Shown here: positions 1-5,525 of the stretch, in pieces | How positions within the stretch are numbered: position 1 is the first letter of the stretch | Layout: each line of letters opens with the position of its first letter | DNA from: Desulfamplus sp. | GTDB lineage: Bacteria; Desulfobacterota; Desulfobacteria; Desulfobacterales; Desulfobacteraceae | Direction of reading: 5' to 3' | Length of the DNA stretch: 6,958 nucleotides | NCBI GenBank assembly: GCA_015231395.1 | Contig: JADGBP010000119.1 | Location: 1-6,958 of the forward strand | Position numbers and translations under genes: made by a program | Notes under the pieces: model-generated | Databases searched by the model: none | The model's input: the letters and a program-made list of their open reading frames with translations, nothing else | Told to the model about the DNA's origin: nothing

Positions 1-30
1 GGTGATCGGAATCCGGTCATGAGCGTTTAA

Positions 31-131
31 TTAGCAATGTTGTTCAATTAACTTAATCAGTCTATTAGCAATGTTGTTCAATTAACTTAATCAGTCTATT
101 AGCAATGTTGTTCAATTAACTTAATCAGTCT
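31..131. repeat. 34-bp tandem repeat, three copies, covering the 3' end of spo0M
   Basis: Three head-to-tail copies of a 34-bp unit begin at 31, 65 and 99. The first two are identical over 34 bp. The third matches over 33 bp (99-131) and then differs at 132. On the minus strand the 99-131 copy encodes the last ten residues of the Spo0M-like protein (RLIKLIEQHC) and its TAA stop. The other two copies lie after the stop, in the 3' untranslated part. Because 34 is not a multiple of three, the duplication would have been neutral only downstream of the stop, as seen. The array looks like replication slippage at the gene end. Confidence 0.95.
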
Positions 132-893
132 GACAGTAAGTCCGTCTAAATTATCATAATTGATCGGAAATTTGACCATAGTCTCATCAGTCCCCATCAT
201 CTTTACAAGTCTTCCATGCACTCCTTGCAATTTGCGATCAATCTCCATAAACACCATAAATCCATTATTTAAAGGCGTGAAAACAAGTTCAACCTCTTCA
301 AGTAGCTTTTTAAAATGCCCTTCAACAGGTCTCAATGAAAATTCTTGCATAAACGGCACTCTCATATTCATATTACGTGGTGCCGGTTCGCAGACAACTT
401 TATAGACTTCAAGACCCATATCGACTGCACTGCCAATAACTGCATCCATCAAGGGGTGAGGCTGAATATGGATATAATCCTTATCTGTAGGGTCAACAGC
501 CATCTTGATATCAAGACCTGTCTCCACCCATGTTTTAGTCTTTCCCGCCGTAACAGGAGTGTCAAGTGGTAATAAAAAATCAAAATCAAACTTTTTTGTC
601 TGGTTCTTATTGATAGTAAAAGGTTCTGAAATCTGAAACTCTGTAATAACAGCATTACGTGTTATATTGATATCTTCCTCATCTCCCTTACTGTTTTCTA
701 TCTCAATTTCATCTTCATAAGTACTTATAATCTTAAAGTAAATACTATCAACATTCTGTTCTACAGAGCCTCCTTTAACAAATACTTCTCCTTTGACAGA
801 TTCTCCAGGTCTGAAGAGCTCATTAAAAAACAAGGTATTCACATTTGCCGAGCCAATTCCTATTGTTGAAAACATTTTGTTTAACAATGACAT
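99..893 (-). CDS. Spo0M-family (arrestin-like) protein
   Basis: The 264-residue product matches the SpoOM family, whose Bacillus subtilis member Spo0M is about 258 residues and has an arrestin-like fold of two beta-sandwich domains. Family hallmarks are visible: an N-terminal FRPGESVKGEVFVKGG stretch (residues 27-42), the core TWVETGLDIK...DYIHIQPHP block (121-147), PFMQEFSLRP (180-189) and an EIDR turn (217-220). There is no signal peptide or membrane segment, so it should be cytosolic. Spo0M was found as a sporulation-control protein, but homologues are common in non-sporulating bacteria, where the role is unknown; nothing here indicates sporulation. The start at 893 is supported by a strong AGAAAGGAGT site 11 nt upstream. 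The gene is monocistronic as far as visible and diverges from the EndoQ-helicase gene. Its final codons lie in the 34-bp tandem repeat, but the protein length is normal for the family. Family assignment is firm; cellular role is not. Confidence 0.9.
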   Translation of the reverse strand: MSLLNKMFSTIGIGSANVNTLFFNELFRPGESVKGEVFVKGGSVEQNVDSIYFKIISTYEDEIEIENSKGDEEDINITRNAVITEFQISEPFTINKNQTKKFDFDFLLPLDTPVTAGKTKTWVETGLDIKMAVDPTDKDYIHIQPHPLMDAVIGSAVDMGLEVYKVVCEPAPRNMNMRVPFMQEFSLRPVEGHFKKLLEEVELVFTPLNNGFMVFMEIDRKLQGVHGRLVKMMGTDETMVKFPINYDNLDGLTVRLIKLIEQHC

Positions 894-904
894 GTTTTGT
901 TTCT

Positions 905-914
905 ACTCCTTTCT
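905..914 (-). promoter_or_regulatory. Ribosome binding site of the spo0M-like gene
   Basis: Read on the minus strand this is AGAAAGGAGT, a near-perfect Shine-Dalgarno sequence 11 nt from the ATG at 893-891. It fixes the start codon of the Spo0M-like protein. Confidence 0.75.
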
Positions 915-929
915 TATATTGTTATTCTA

Positions 930-1046
930 CTTGTACTTATTTTATTATTCAGGAATTTGAATCGCTGAAATAATTACAGCGAAGTCGCTTATGTTCTTGA
1001 ACTTATTTTCTTGAACTTATTTTCTTGCACTTATGTTCTTGTACAG
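930..1046. repeat. 14-bp direct repeats in the divergent intergenic region
   Basis: Four consecutive 14-bp units start at 991, 1005, 1019 and 1033, with consensus ATKTTCTTGAACTT. The first two differ at one base; the third carries GCACTT and the fourth GTACAG at the end. A fifth related copy (TTGTACTTATTTT) stands alone at 931-943. Each good unit contains the quasi-dyad TTCTTGAA. The array lies between two divergent genes, so it could be a binding array for a regulator. It could also be another slippage product like the repeats elsewhere in the window. Confidence 0.85.
962..989. other. Short overlapping dyads (TCGCTG / CAGCGA / TCGCT)
   Basis: TCGCTG at 962-967 is the inverse complement of CAGCGA at 977-982, separated by 9 nt. 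AGCGA at 978-982 can alternatively pair with TCGCT at 985-989. These GC-containing arms stand out in an otherwise AT-rich intergenic stretch just before the 14-bp repeats. The structure could be a small transcribed hairpin in the spo0M leader or an operator. The stems are too short to decide. Confidence 0.35.
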
Positions 1047-1103
1047 CTATCTGAATTCAACAAGCATTGTAAAAAACTTAAAAACAACACATTATGTTTC
1101 GCT

Positions 1104-1160
1104 GTCTTATCATCAATATTTTACGTCGATATTTTACGTCGTCTTATCATAAATATTTTA
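1104..1160. repeat. Imperfect 20-bp direct repeat with a nested 13-bp tandem repeat
   Basis: A 20-nt sequence beginning GTCTTATCAT at 1104-1123 recurs at 1141-1160 with one mismatch (period 37 bp). Between and overlapping these, ATATTTTACGTCG is repeated exactly in tandem at 1116-1128 and 1129-1141. It lies 50-106 bp upstream of the EndoQ-helicase start, where promoter or operator elements would be expected. No convincing -35/-10 pair was found in it. Confidence 0.8.
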
Positions 1161-1191
1161 AAAATCAAACCTGAATCCGTGGCATAAAATA

Positions 1192-1200
1192 AAGAGGGGG
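1192..1200 (+). promoter_or_regulatory. Ribosome binding site of the EndoQ-helicase gene
   Basis: A purine-rich AAGAGGGGG run ends 9 nt before the ATG at 1210 and contains the GAGG core at 1194-1197. No closer or better site serves another start, and the following MEFIADLHIHSHFS is the expected N-terminus of the nuclease module, so 1210 is the start. Confidence 0.7.
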
Positions 1201-1209
1201 TTATTATTA

Positions 1210-4200
1210 ATGGAATTTATCGCAGACCTTCATATCCATTCCCATTTTTCAAGAGCTACAGCAAAAAATCTTGATCTTGAGCATATCTGTAAATCGGCAA
1301 TGCTTAAAGGGATAACTGTTGTGGGAACAGGAGACTTTACACATCCTGGGTGGTTTCAAGAGCTTGAAGAGAATCTTGAACCGGCTGAAGATGGGCTGTT
1401 TAGACTCAAAGAAGATGGGTTGTTTAAACTTGAAACAGAACTTAAAACAGAACTCAACGCAGCATTTACAACAGAACTCAAACCAAAAATAGAGACAGAT
1501 TTTTGCAGAAACAATGTCAGATTTATTCTTCAGTGTGAGATAAGCTCAATCTACAAAAAAGATGGTAGAGTGAGGAAAAATCACAACTTGATCTATTTTC
1601 CTGATATGGCAAGTGTAAAAGCCTTTAATGAGAAACTTGGCAGAATCGGCAATATCACTTCTGACGGTCGCCCGATTTTGGGTCTTGACTGTGAGAAACT
1701 TTTAGAGATTGTGCTTGAAACTTCTGAAGATGGTTTTATGATTCCTGCCCATATCTGGACACCATGGTTTTCCATGTTCGGCTCAAAATCAGGATTTGAT
1801 TCTGTTGAGGAGTGCTTTGGTTCTCTTGCACACCATATTTTTGCGGTCGAAACCGGTCTTTCATCAGATCTGCCAATGAACTGGAGGATTGAAAACTTGG
1901 ACAAAATGAGCTTTATATCCTGTTCTGATGCACATTCTCCGATGTTCATGGGAAGAAACGCCTCTTGTTTCAATACTTCTCTGTCATATTCAGGAATAAA
2001 AGATGCACTTAAAAACTCCTCTTCAAATGGCTCCTACCTTGGCACAATTGATATGCATCCGGCAGAGGGAAAATATCATTATGATGGACACAGAAAATGC
2101 AATATATGCTTTAATCCATCTGAAACTGTGCGTCATGAAGGTATATGTCCAGTATGCGATAAGCCTCTTACTCTTGGAGTTCTTTACAGGGTTCAGGAGC
2201 TTGCTTCAAGACCAGAAGGGTATATCCCTGAAAACCGCCACAGATATCAGACTATTATTCCCCTTGCAGAGCTTCTTTCCGAGATATGCGGGACAGGGAC
2301 AAAAACAAAAAAGGTGGATGCATATTACAGAAAAGCATTGGCAAGTCTTGGGTCTGAACTTGATATTTTGTTAAAAAAAGATCTTGATGAAATTGACAGA
2401 GCCGGTATTCCCCTGCTGGCTGAAGCTGTAAAGAGAATGCGAAGCAACAAGATCTTTGTGACTCCCGGCTTTGATGGTGAATTTGGACGGGTCACTGTTT
2501 TTGCCCCTGAGGAAAAAGATCGGCTCAGAGGGGATATAAGTATCTTCCCAGTGCCTTTGGCTGCAACAATCCATGTGGCTGAGGCTGCAACAATCCCTCC
2601 ACCTACAATAGCACCTCTGGCTGCAAAAATCCCAATTCCTCCGATTGCAACAGTACCTCTGGCTGCAAAACAGAGTAAAAATAATGGAGTCAATAAAGAG
2701 ACCAGAGAGCAAGTGTCTGATCGTAAAACAGCAGGTTGCCTTAATCAGCAACAACAGCAGGCTCTTAACTCTAAAAATAGACCACTTTTAATGGAAGCTG
2801 GTCCCGGCACAGGCAAGACCCGTACATTGACAGAAAAAATAGCATCTCTTGTTATAAATGACGATGTAAAACCACAATCCATACTTGCCCTGACTTTTAC
2901 CACAAAGGCAGCAGAGGAAATGCGGCACAGAGTTGAAAAATTATTATGCCAATGTTCAGAGCTCAAGCAGCCTTGCTTCAATTCTTACAATGCTGACATT
3001 CCTATACAACAAGAAAATGCAAAACAGATTTTTGTATCAACTTTCCATGGCTTCTGTCTTATGGTTCTAAAGGAATATACAGATCACAAGTTTCTAATAT
3101 CAGACGATACTTTGCGTAAGGCATTGATTAAAAAGTCCATAAAACTCGCATTTCCGGATAATATCAGGGAAATTTCCTCTTCAAAAATGGAACATGCCAT
3201 TGCTATGTTAAAGCAGGGGAATGCTTTGTATTCTGATATTTCAGACAAATTATCAGATTCCAGCATTTCAAATCTTATATCAGATTCTAAAAAATACGAG
3301 ATGACTATGCAGGTTCTGTTAAAATATCAAGAGTTGCTCTCCTGCTATCAACTGGTTGACTTTGAAGATCTTATGAACATGGTTTTAAAGCTGCTTCAAA
3401 ATGATGATACACAGCAGAATGATGGTGCAATGTCTCATGATAGTGCAAAGCCCAATTATGGTGCAAAGTCTGAAGTATTATCCAGATTAAAGAAAAGATT
3501 TGAATATATTTTTGTTGATGAATACCAAGACATCAATAAAGGGCAATATCAACTAATTAAGCTCATGGCAGGAGATGGAAGAAATTTGTGTGTCATAGGC
3601 GATCCTGACCAAGCTATTTATGGATTCCGTGGTGCAGATAACCGATATTTCAAACGGTTCAAACATGATTATCCTGATACTGAAAAAATTGTTTTTAAAA
3701 GAAATTACAGATCAACCGAAACCATACTTGAGGTATCATTTCAGTTAATAAATAGCAACAAAAGCCAATGTCCAATGGATGATGACGTTCAGTGCTCAAT
3801 GTCTCAAGATGTTCAATATTCAATTTCTGACGACGTTCAATATTCAGTGTCTGAAGATGTTGAATGTTCAATACCTAAAGATCTTCAATGTTCCCAATGT
3901 TCAACGTCTGAAGTATATGCTCCAAAATTTTCACAGATGCAGCTTTCAAAAAAGGAAAAGCTCTTTTCAGGTATTCATGGAGAACAGCAGATTCATATAC
4001 TTGATGCTGCTTCTGAAGATGCCCAGGCAGTGATGATCGGCAAAACCATTGAGCACCTTGTTGGGGGGCTTTCAATGTTTTCCATGGATGCAGGCAAAGC
4101 AGATGCTACATTACAAAATGAATACTCATTTGCAGATGTGGCAGTACTTTACAGGACTAAAAAACAAAGTGCTGTGCTCACCAAAGTTTTTGAAAAAGCA

Positions 4201-5046
4201 GGAATCCCCTTTCAAACCGCAGACAAGGATAACATATTTTTACAAAGCGGCATTAAAGAGTTGATATCATGTTTCCGGATATTACTGGACAAAGGAACAT
4301 TTTACGATTTCGAGGTAATGTTCAGTTATCTTGAATCTGCCAAAGGCAAGCAGGCAAGAGAGAAACTCAATATCTCAAAAAAGAAACTCAATATCTCAAA
4401 AAAGAAACTCAATATCTCAAAAAAGAAACTCAATATCTCAAAAAAAGATACAATTGAGAGCAAGGAACCTCCTGTAAAACTAATGGATTTTTGCAACAGC
4501 ATTAAAGGGGAAAGCACATCAGAAATTTTGAATAAGATAATGGTTGAACTGGCAATAGACAAAGTTATCATGAATAATAAAAAGAGTATGGAAACTTTGA
4601 GGCTTCTTGTGAAAGAGGCGAAAAAATATCTTGATCCAGTAGTTTATTATGAAAATATTGCGATGAAAAAAGATATTGATACTGTCGAATATCAGGCGGA
4701 AAAGGTGTCACTAATGACCATGCATGCAGCTAAGGGGCTTGAATTTAAAGTTGTCTTTATTGCAGGGTGCGAAAATGGACTAATTCCTTTTTATAATCAT
4801 GGTGGAAAATGCGAAAATTTTGAAGAGGAGCGGCGTCTTTTTTACGTAGCCATCACACGGGCAGAAGAGTTGCTTTATCTGTGTTATGCAAAAAAACGTC
4901 AGATATATGGACAAATAGTGGCAATGGAGAAATCCTTATTTCTTCATGATATTGAGGAGAACCTTAAAAATTACAGCAGAGCCAAATCAAGAAAAACAAA
5001 AAAATCAAATTTTACTGAACAGTTGGATTTGTTCAGTAAAATTTGA
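1210..5046 (+). CDS. EndoQ-like PHP endonuclease fused to UvrD-family DNA helicase
   Basis: The 1278-residue protein has two modules. Residues 1-435 match endonuclease Q, which cuts 5' of deaminated bases: PHP metal ligands D6-x-H8-x-H10, E110 (EISSIY), H125, PAH181, ETGLSSD (214-220), SD240AH242; a zinc knuckle C297-x2-C300...C313-x2-C316; and the EndoQ end block PGFDGEFGRVTVF (419-431). A Pro/Ala linker (448-488) follows. Residues 512-1240 form a complete SF1A helicase: Q motif (512-518), Walker A AGPGTGKT (530-537), Ia TFTTKAAEEM (562-571), STFHG (610-614), Walker B VDEYQD (769-774), III GDPDQAIYGFRGA (797-809), IV NYRS (832-835), V TMHAAKGLEF (1170-1179), VI EERRLFYVAITRA (1206-1218). UvrD relatives unwind 3'-5'. 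The C-terminus QLDLFSKI (1271-1278) fits the bacterial sliding-clamp motif. Five tandem-repeat insertions lengthen loops without touching motifs. Domain calls are firm; substrate and coupling are inferred. Cytosolic; its own transcription unit. Confidence 0.93.
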   Translation: MEFIADLHIHSHFSRATAKNLDLEHICKSAMLKGITVVGTGDFTHPGWFQELEENLEPAEDGLFRLKEDGLFKLETELKTELNAAFTTELKPKIETDFCRNNVRFILQCEISSIYKKDGRVRKNHNLIYFPDMASVKAFNEKLGRIGNITSDGRPILGLDCEKLLEIVLETSEDGFMIPAHIWTPWFSMFGSKSGFDSVEECFGSLAHHIFAVETGLSSDLPMNWRIENLDKMSFISCSDAHSPMFMGRNASCFNTSLSYSGIKDALKNSSSNGSYLGTIDMHPAEGKYHYDGHRKCNICFNPSETVRHEGICPVCDKPLTLGVLYRVQELASRPEGYIPENRHRYQTIIPLAELLSEICGTGTKTKKVDAYYRKALASLGSELDILLKKDLDEIDRAGIPLLAEAVKRMRSNKIFVTPGFDGEFGRVTVFAPEEKDRLRGDISIFPVPLAATIHVAEAATIPPPTIAPLAAKIPIPPIATVPLAAKQSKNNGVNKETREQVSDRKTAGCLNQQQQQALNSKNRPLLMEAGPGTGKTRTLTEKIASLVINDDVKPQSILALTFTTKAAEEMRHRVEKLLCQCSELKQPCFNSYNADIPIQQENAKQIFVSTFHGFCLMVLKEYTDHKFLISDDTLRKALIKKSIKLAFPDNIREISSSKMEHAIAMLKQGNALYSDISDKLSDSSISNLISDSKKYEMTMQVLLKYQELLSCYQLVDFEDLMNMVLKLLQNDDTQQNDGAMSHDSAKPNYGAKSEVLSRLKKRFEYIFVDEYQDINKGQYQLIKLMAGDGRNLCVIGDPDQAIYGFRGADNRYFKRFKHDYPDTEKIVFKRNYRSTETILEVSFQLINSNKSQCPMDDDVQCSMSQDVQYSISDDVQYSVSEDVECSIPKDLQCSQCSTSEVYAPKFSQMQLSKKEKLFSGIHGEQQIHILDAASEDAQAVMIGKTIEHLVGGLSMFSMDAGKADATLQNEYSFADVAVLYRTKKQSAVLTKVFEKAGIPFQTADKDNIFLQSGIKELISCFRILLDKGTFYDFEVMFSYLESAKGKQAREKLNISKKKLNISKKKLNISKKKLNISKKDTIESKEPPVKLMDFCNSIKGESTSEILNKIMVELAIDKVIMNNKKSMETLRLLVKEAKKYLDPVVYYENIAMKKDIDTVEYQAEKVSLMTMHAAKGLEFKVVFIAGCENGLIPFYNHGGKCENFEEERRLFYVAITRAEELLYLCYAKKRQIYGQIVAMEKSLFLHDIEENLKNYSRAKSRKTKKSNFTEQLDLFSKI
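1387..1482 (+). repeat. In-frame repeats in the EndoQ module (EDGLFRLK, TELK)
   Basis: A 24-bp unit is duplicated at 1387-1410 and 1411-1434 (EDGLFRLK / EDGLFKLE). Three related 12-bp TELK/TELN units follow at 1435-1446, 1447-1458 and 1471-1482. Together they give residues 60-91, between the DFTHPG (42-47) and EISSIY (110-115) motifs of the PHP domain. Both unit lengths are multiples of three, so the frame is kept. This loop is longer than I expect for EndoQ. Confidence 0.8.
2551..2673 (+). repeat. Degenerate PLAA(T/K)IP repeats forming the interdomain linker
   Basis: CCTYTGGCTGCAA recurs at about 2554, 2611 and 2656, with a related GAGGCTGCAACAATCCC at 2581. The product is a Pro/Ala/Ile-rich segment (residues 448-488) with PLAAT, EAATIP, PLAAKIP and PLAAKQ units. 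It joins the end of the EndoQ module (about 435) to the helicase Q motif (512). A low-complexity linker like this suggests the two enzymes are flexibly tethered. Confidence 0.75.
3418..3471 (+). repeat. Three 18-bp in-frame units before helicase motif II
   Basis: Units at 3418-3435, 3436-3453 and 3454-3471 encode NDGAMS, HDSAKP and NYGAKS (residues 737-754). They lie in the loop that precedes the strand carrying Walker B (VDEYQD, 769-774). The array is diverged, so it is older than the 21-bp array further downstream. Confidence 0.75.
3784..3903 (+). repeat. Five 24-bp in-frame units after helicase motif IV
   Basis: Units starting at 3784, 3808, 3832, 3856 and 3880 encode DVQCSMSQ, DVQYSISD, DVQYSVSE, DVECSIPK and DLQCSQCS (residues 859-898), with a partial unit just upstream (3766-3783). 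The insert follows NYRSTETIL and falls before the 2A/2B segment of the helicase, in a normally short loop. It is acidic, Ser-rich and holds several cysteines. Moderate divergence between units shows it is not the newest expansion. Confidence 0.85.
4360..4443 (+). repeat. Four near-identical 21-bp in-frame units (KKLNISK)
   Basis: Units start at 4360, 4381, 4402 and 4423. The last three are identical and the first differs by one base (GAG for AAG), giving EKLNISK followed by three KKLNISK (residues 1051-1078). The near-perfect identity points to very recent slippage. The segment is strongly basic and probably helical, and sits in a loop of the 2B region of the helicase. Copy number may differ between strains. 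The antisense reading frame here (FFEILS repeats) is only a shadow. Confidence 0.95.
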
Positions 5047-5049
5047 TTT
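5002..5049. terminator. 19-bp perfect hairpin over the EndoQ-helicase stop codon
   Basis: The arm 5002-5020 is the exact inverse complement of 5031-5049, with a 10-nt loop (5021-5030). The TGA stop (5044-5046) lies in the right arm. On the plus strand the stem is followed by TTTGAGTGG with no real U-run, so plus-strand termination would be weak. On the minus strand it is followed by a T-rich run (complement of 4992-5004), which is the better intrinsic-terminator shape. It may serve as a 3'-end stabiliser for the helicase mRNA and as a block to antisense transcription. Confidence 0.6.
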
Positions 5050-5087
5050 GAGTGGTTTCCATCTGAGTTCAACCTCAAACCATCTTG

Positions 5088-5117
5088 ATGTAGATTAGAT
5101 TTATGTAGATTAGATTT
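5088..5117. repeat. Perfect 15-bp tandem duplication
   Basis: ATGTAGATTAGATTT occurs at 5088-5102 and again at 5103-5117, without mismatch. It is 42 bp beyond the stop of the EndoQ-helicase gene in noncoding DNA and fits the window-wide pattern of short tandem duplications. Confidence 0.9.
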
Positions 5118-5288
5118 CATATCCAACCAATCATATTCAAAAGGGAAAAATATGAGTTCCAATTCGGGGATCTGGCAGAAAATCACAACATTCTCTAAAA
5201 CGCCCTTGCATCAAGTGAAAGAATTGCCCAGATTTTAGGATACGCTGAATTTCTTATAGCAAACTCTCACATACTGCTCACGATCTAA
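5103..5288 (+). other. Possible gene remnant in the intergenic region 5047-5525
   Basis: This is part of a 479-bp stretch without a convincing intact gene. One plus-strand frame reads like protein for about 60 codons but is interrupted. After TAG at 5106-5108 it gives about 29 codons including KREKYEFQFGDLAENHNIL, then TAA at 5196-5198. It continues as NALASSERIAQILGYAEFLI (5199-5258) and ends at TAA 5286-5288. No domain is recognised. A 28-codon ORF in another frame (5152-5238, with an AAGGGA just upstream) overlaps it and looks incidental. It may be a decayed gene or chance; I cannot tell. Confidence 0.25.
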
Positions 5289-5353
5289 AAGTGCTTTAAT
5301 ATACTTTATTTGAGATACTAATATTTATTTTTTATACAACATTATCTTTTTTA

Positions 5354-5383
5354 TTGACAATTTATTTGATGTGTGGATATGTT
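5354..5383 (+). promoter_or_regulatory. Candidate sigma-70 promoter for the sigma/alpha chimera gene
   Basis: A perfect TTGACA (-35) at 5354-5359 is followed after 18 nt by TATGTT (5378-5383), matching 4 of 6 bases of the -10 consensus. It lies about 140 bp upstream of the start at 5526 in AT-rich DNA, leaving a leader of about 135 nt that holds two dyads. A weaker alternative is TTGTCA at 5450-5455 with TAATAA at 5471-5476, whose 15-bp spacing is short. Confidence 0.45.
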
Positions 5384-5389
5384 TTTCCC

Positions 5390-5418
5390 ATTATATTAAA
5401 ATGAAATTTCAATATAAT
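5390..5418. promoter_or_regulatory. 29-bp AT-rich dyad near the predicted transcription start
   Basis: ATTATATTAAAAT (5390-5402) and ATTTCAATATAAT (5406-5418) are inverse complements except for one position, separated by GAA. It begins about 7 nt after the candidate -10 element, so it would be the first thing transcribed, or could be an operator covering the start site. The stem is entirely A/T apart from the mismatch, so it would be weak as RNA. A protein-binding site is at least as likely. Confidence 0.4.
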
Positions 5419-5466
5419 ATGCTTTTATCAGGTTCGTATCATTTAAGTATTGTCAAAGTTGATTAG

Positions 5467-5491
5467 TTTGTAATAAGGTTTTCATTACAAA
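5467..5491. promoter_or_regulatory. 8-bp dyad TTTGTAAT-N9-ATTACAAA upstream of the chimera gene
   Basis: The arms 5467-5474 and 5484-5491 are perfectly complementary, spaced by 9 nt. The centre-to-centre distance of 17 bp is close to that bound by many dimeric helix-turn-helix repressors. The site ends 35 nt before the ATG at 5526 and overlaps the alternative -10 (TAATAA, 5471-5476). It is a candidate operator or leader hairpin; which one is not decidable from sequence. Confidence 0.4.
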
Positions 5492-5511
5492 ATACTATTA
5501 TGTTGACCTCT

Positions 5512-5517
5512 GGGAGG
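5512..5517 (+). promoter_or_regulatory. Ribosome binding site for the start at 5526
   Basis: GGGAGG lies 8 nt before the ATG at 5526. This is a strong site and argues that 5526, rather than 5623, is the original start of the downstream chimera gene. CCTC at 5507-5510 could pair with GAGG at 5514-5517 over a 3-nt loop, but that stem is very small. Confidence 0.7.
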
Positions 5518-5525
5518 CATTTTTT

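Noticed and set aside
3..19. Hairpin TGATCGG-AAT-CCGGTCA as the spo0M terminator
   Set aside because: The stem is 7 bp with one G-T pair and sits at the window edge, so any T-run on the minus strand cannot be seen.
31..131. CRISPR-like array
   Set aside because: The 34-bp units are directly adjacent with no spacers, so this is a plain tandem repeat.
160..655. Plus- and minus-strand ORFs of 68-81 codons within the spo0M-like gene
   Set aside because: They lie wholly within a complete, family-matching coding sequence and lack ribosome binding sites or domains.
991..1046. Replication-origin iterons
   Set aside because: No replication initiator gene, DnaA-box cluster or partition gene is present, so an origin claim has no support.
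1060..1100. Promoter TTGTAA ... TATGTT for the EndoQ-helicase
   Set aside because: The spacing is 20 bp and the -35 match is partial, so it was not called.
2325..2754. Two overlapping minus-strand ORFs (127 and 122 codons) with Ala/Cys-rich repeats
   Set aside because: They are antisense to the Pro/Ala linker of the EndoQ-helicase; composition is explained by that repeat and no domain is seen.
4326..4571. 81-codon minus-strand ORF with FFEILS repeats
   Set aside because: It is the antisense reading of the 21-bp KKLNISK array inside a well-supported helicase gene.
4971..5186. 71-codon minus-strand ORF over the end of the EndoQ-helicase gene
   Set aside because: It overlaps the real C-terminus, the hairpin and the 15-bp duplication, has no recognisable domain, and its repeats are by-products of the DNA repeats.
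5152..5238. 28-codon ORF starting with ATG after AAGGGA
   Set aside because: Too short, no recognisable sequence, and it overlaps another frame that looks more like protein.
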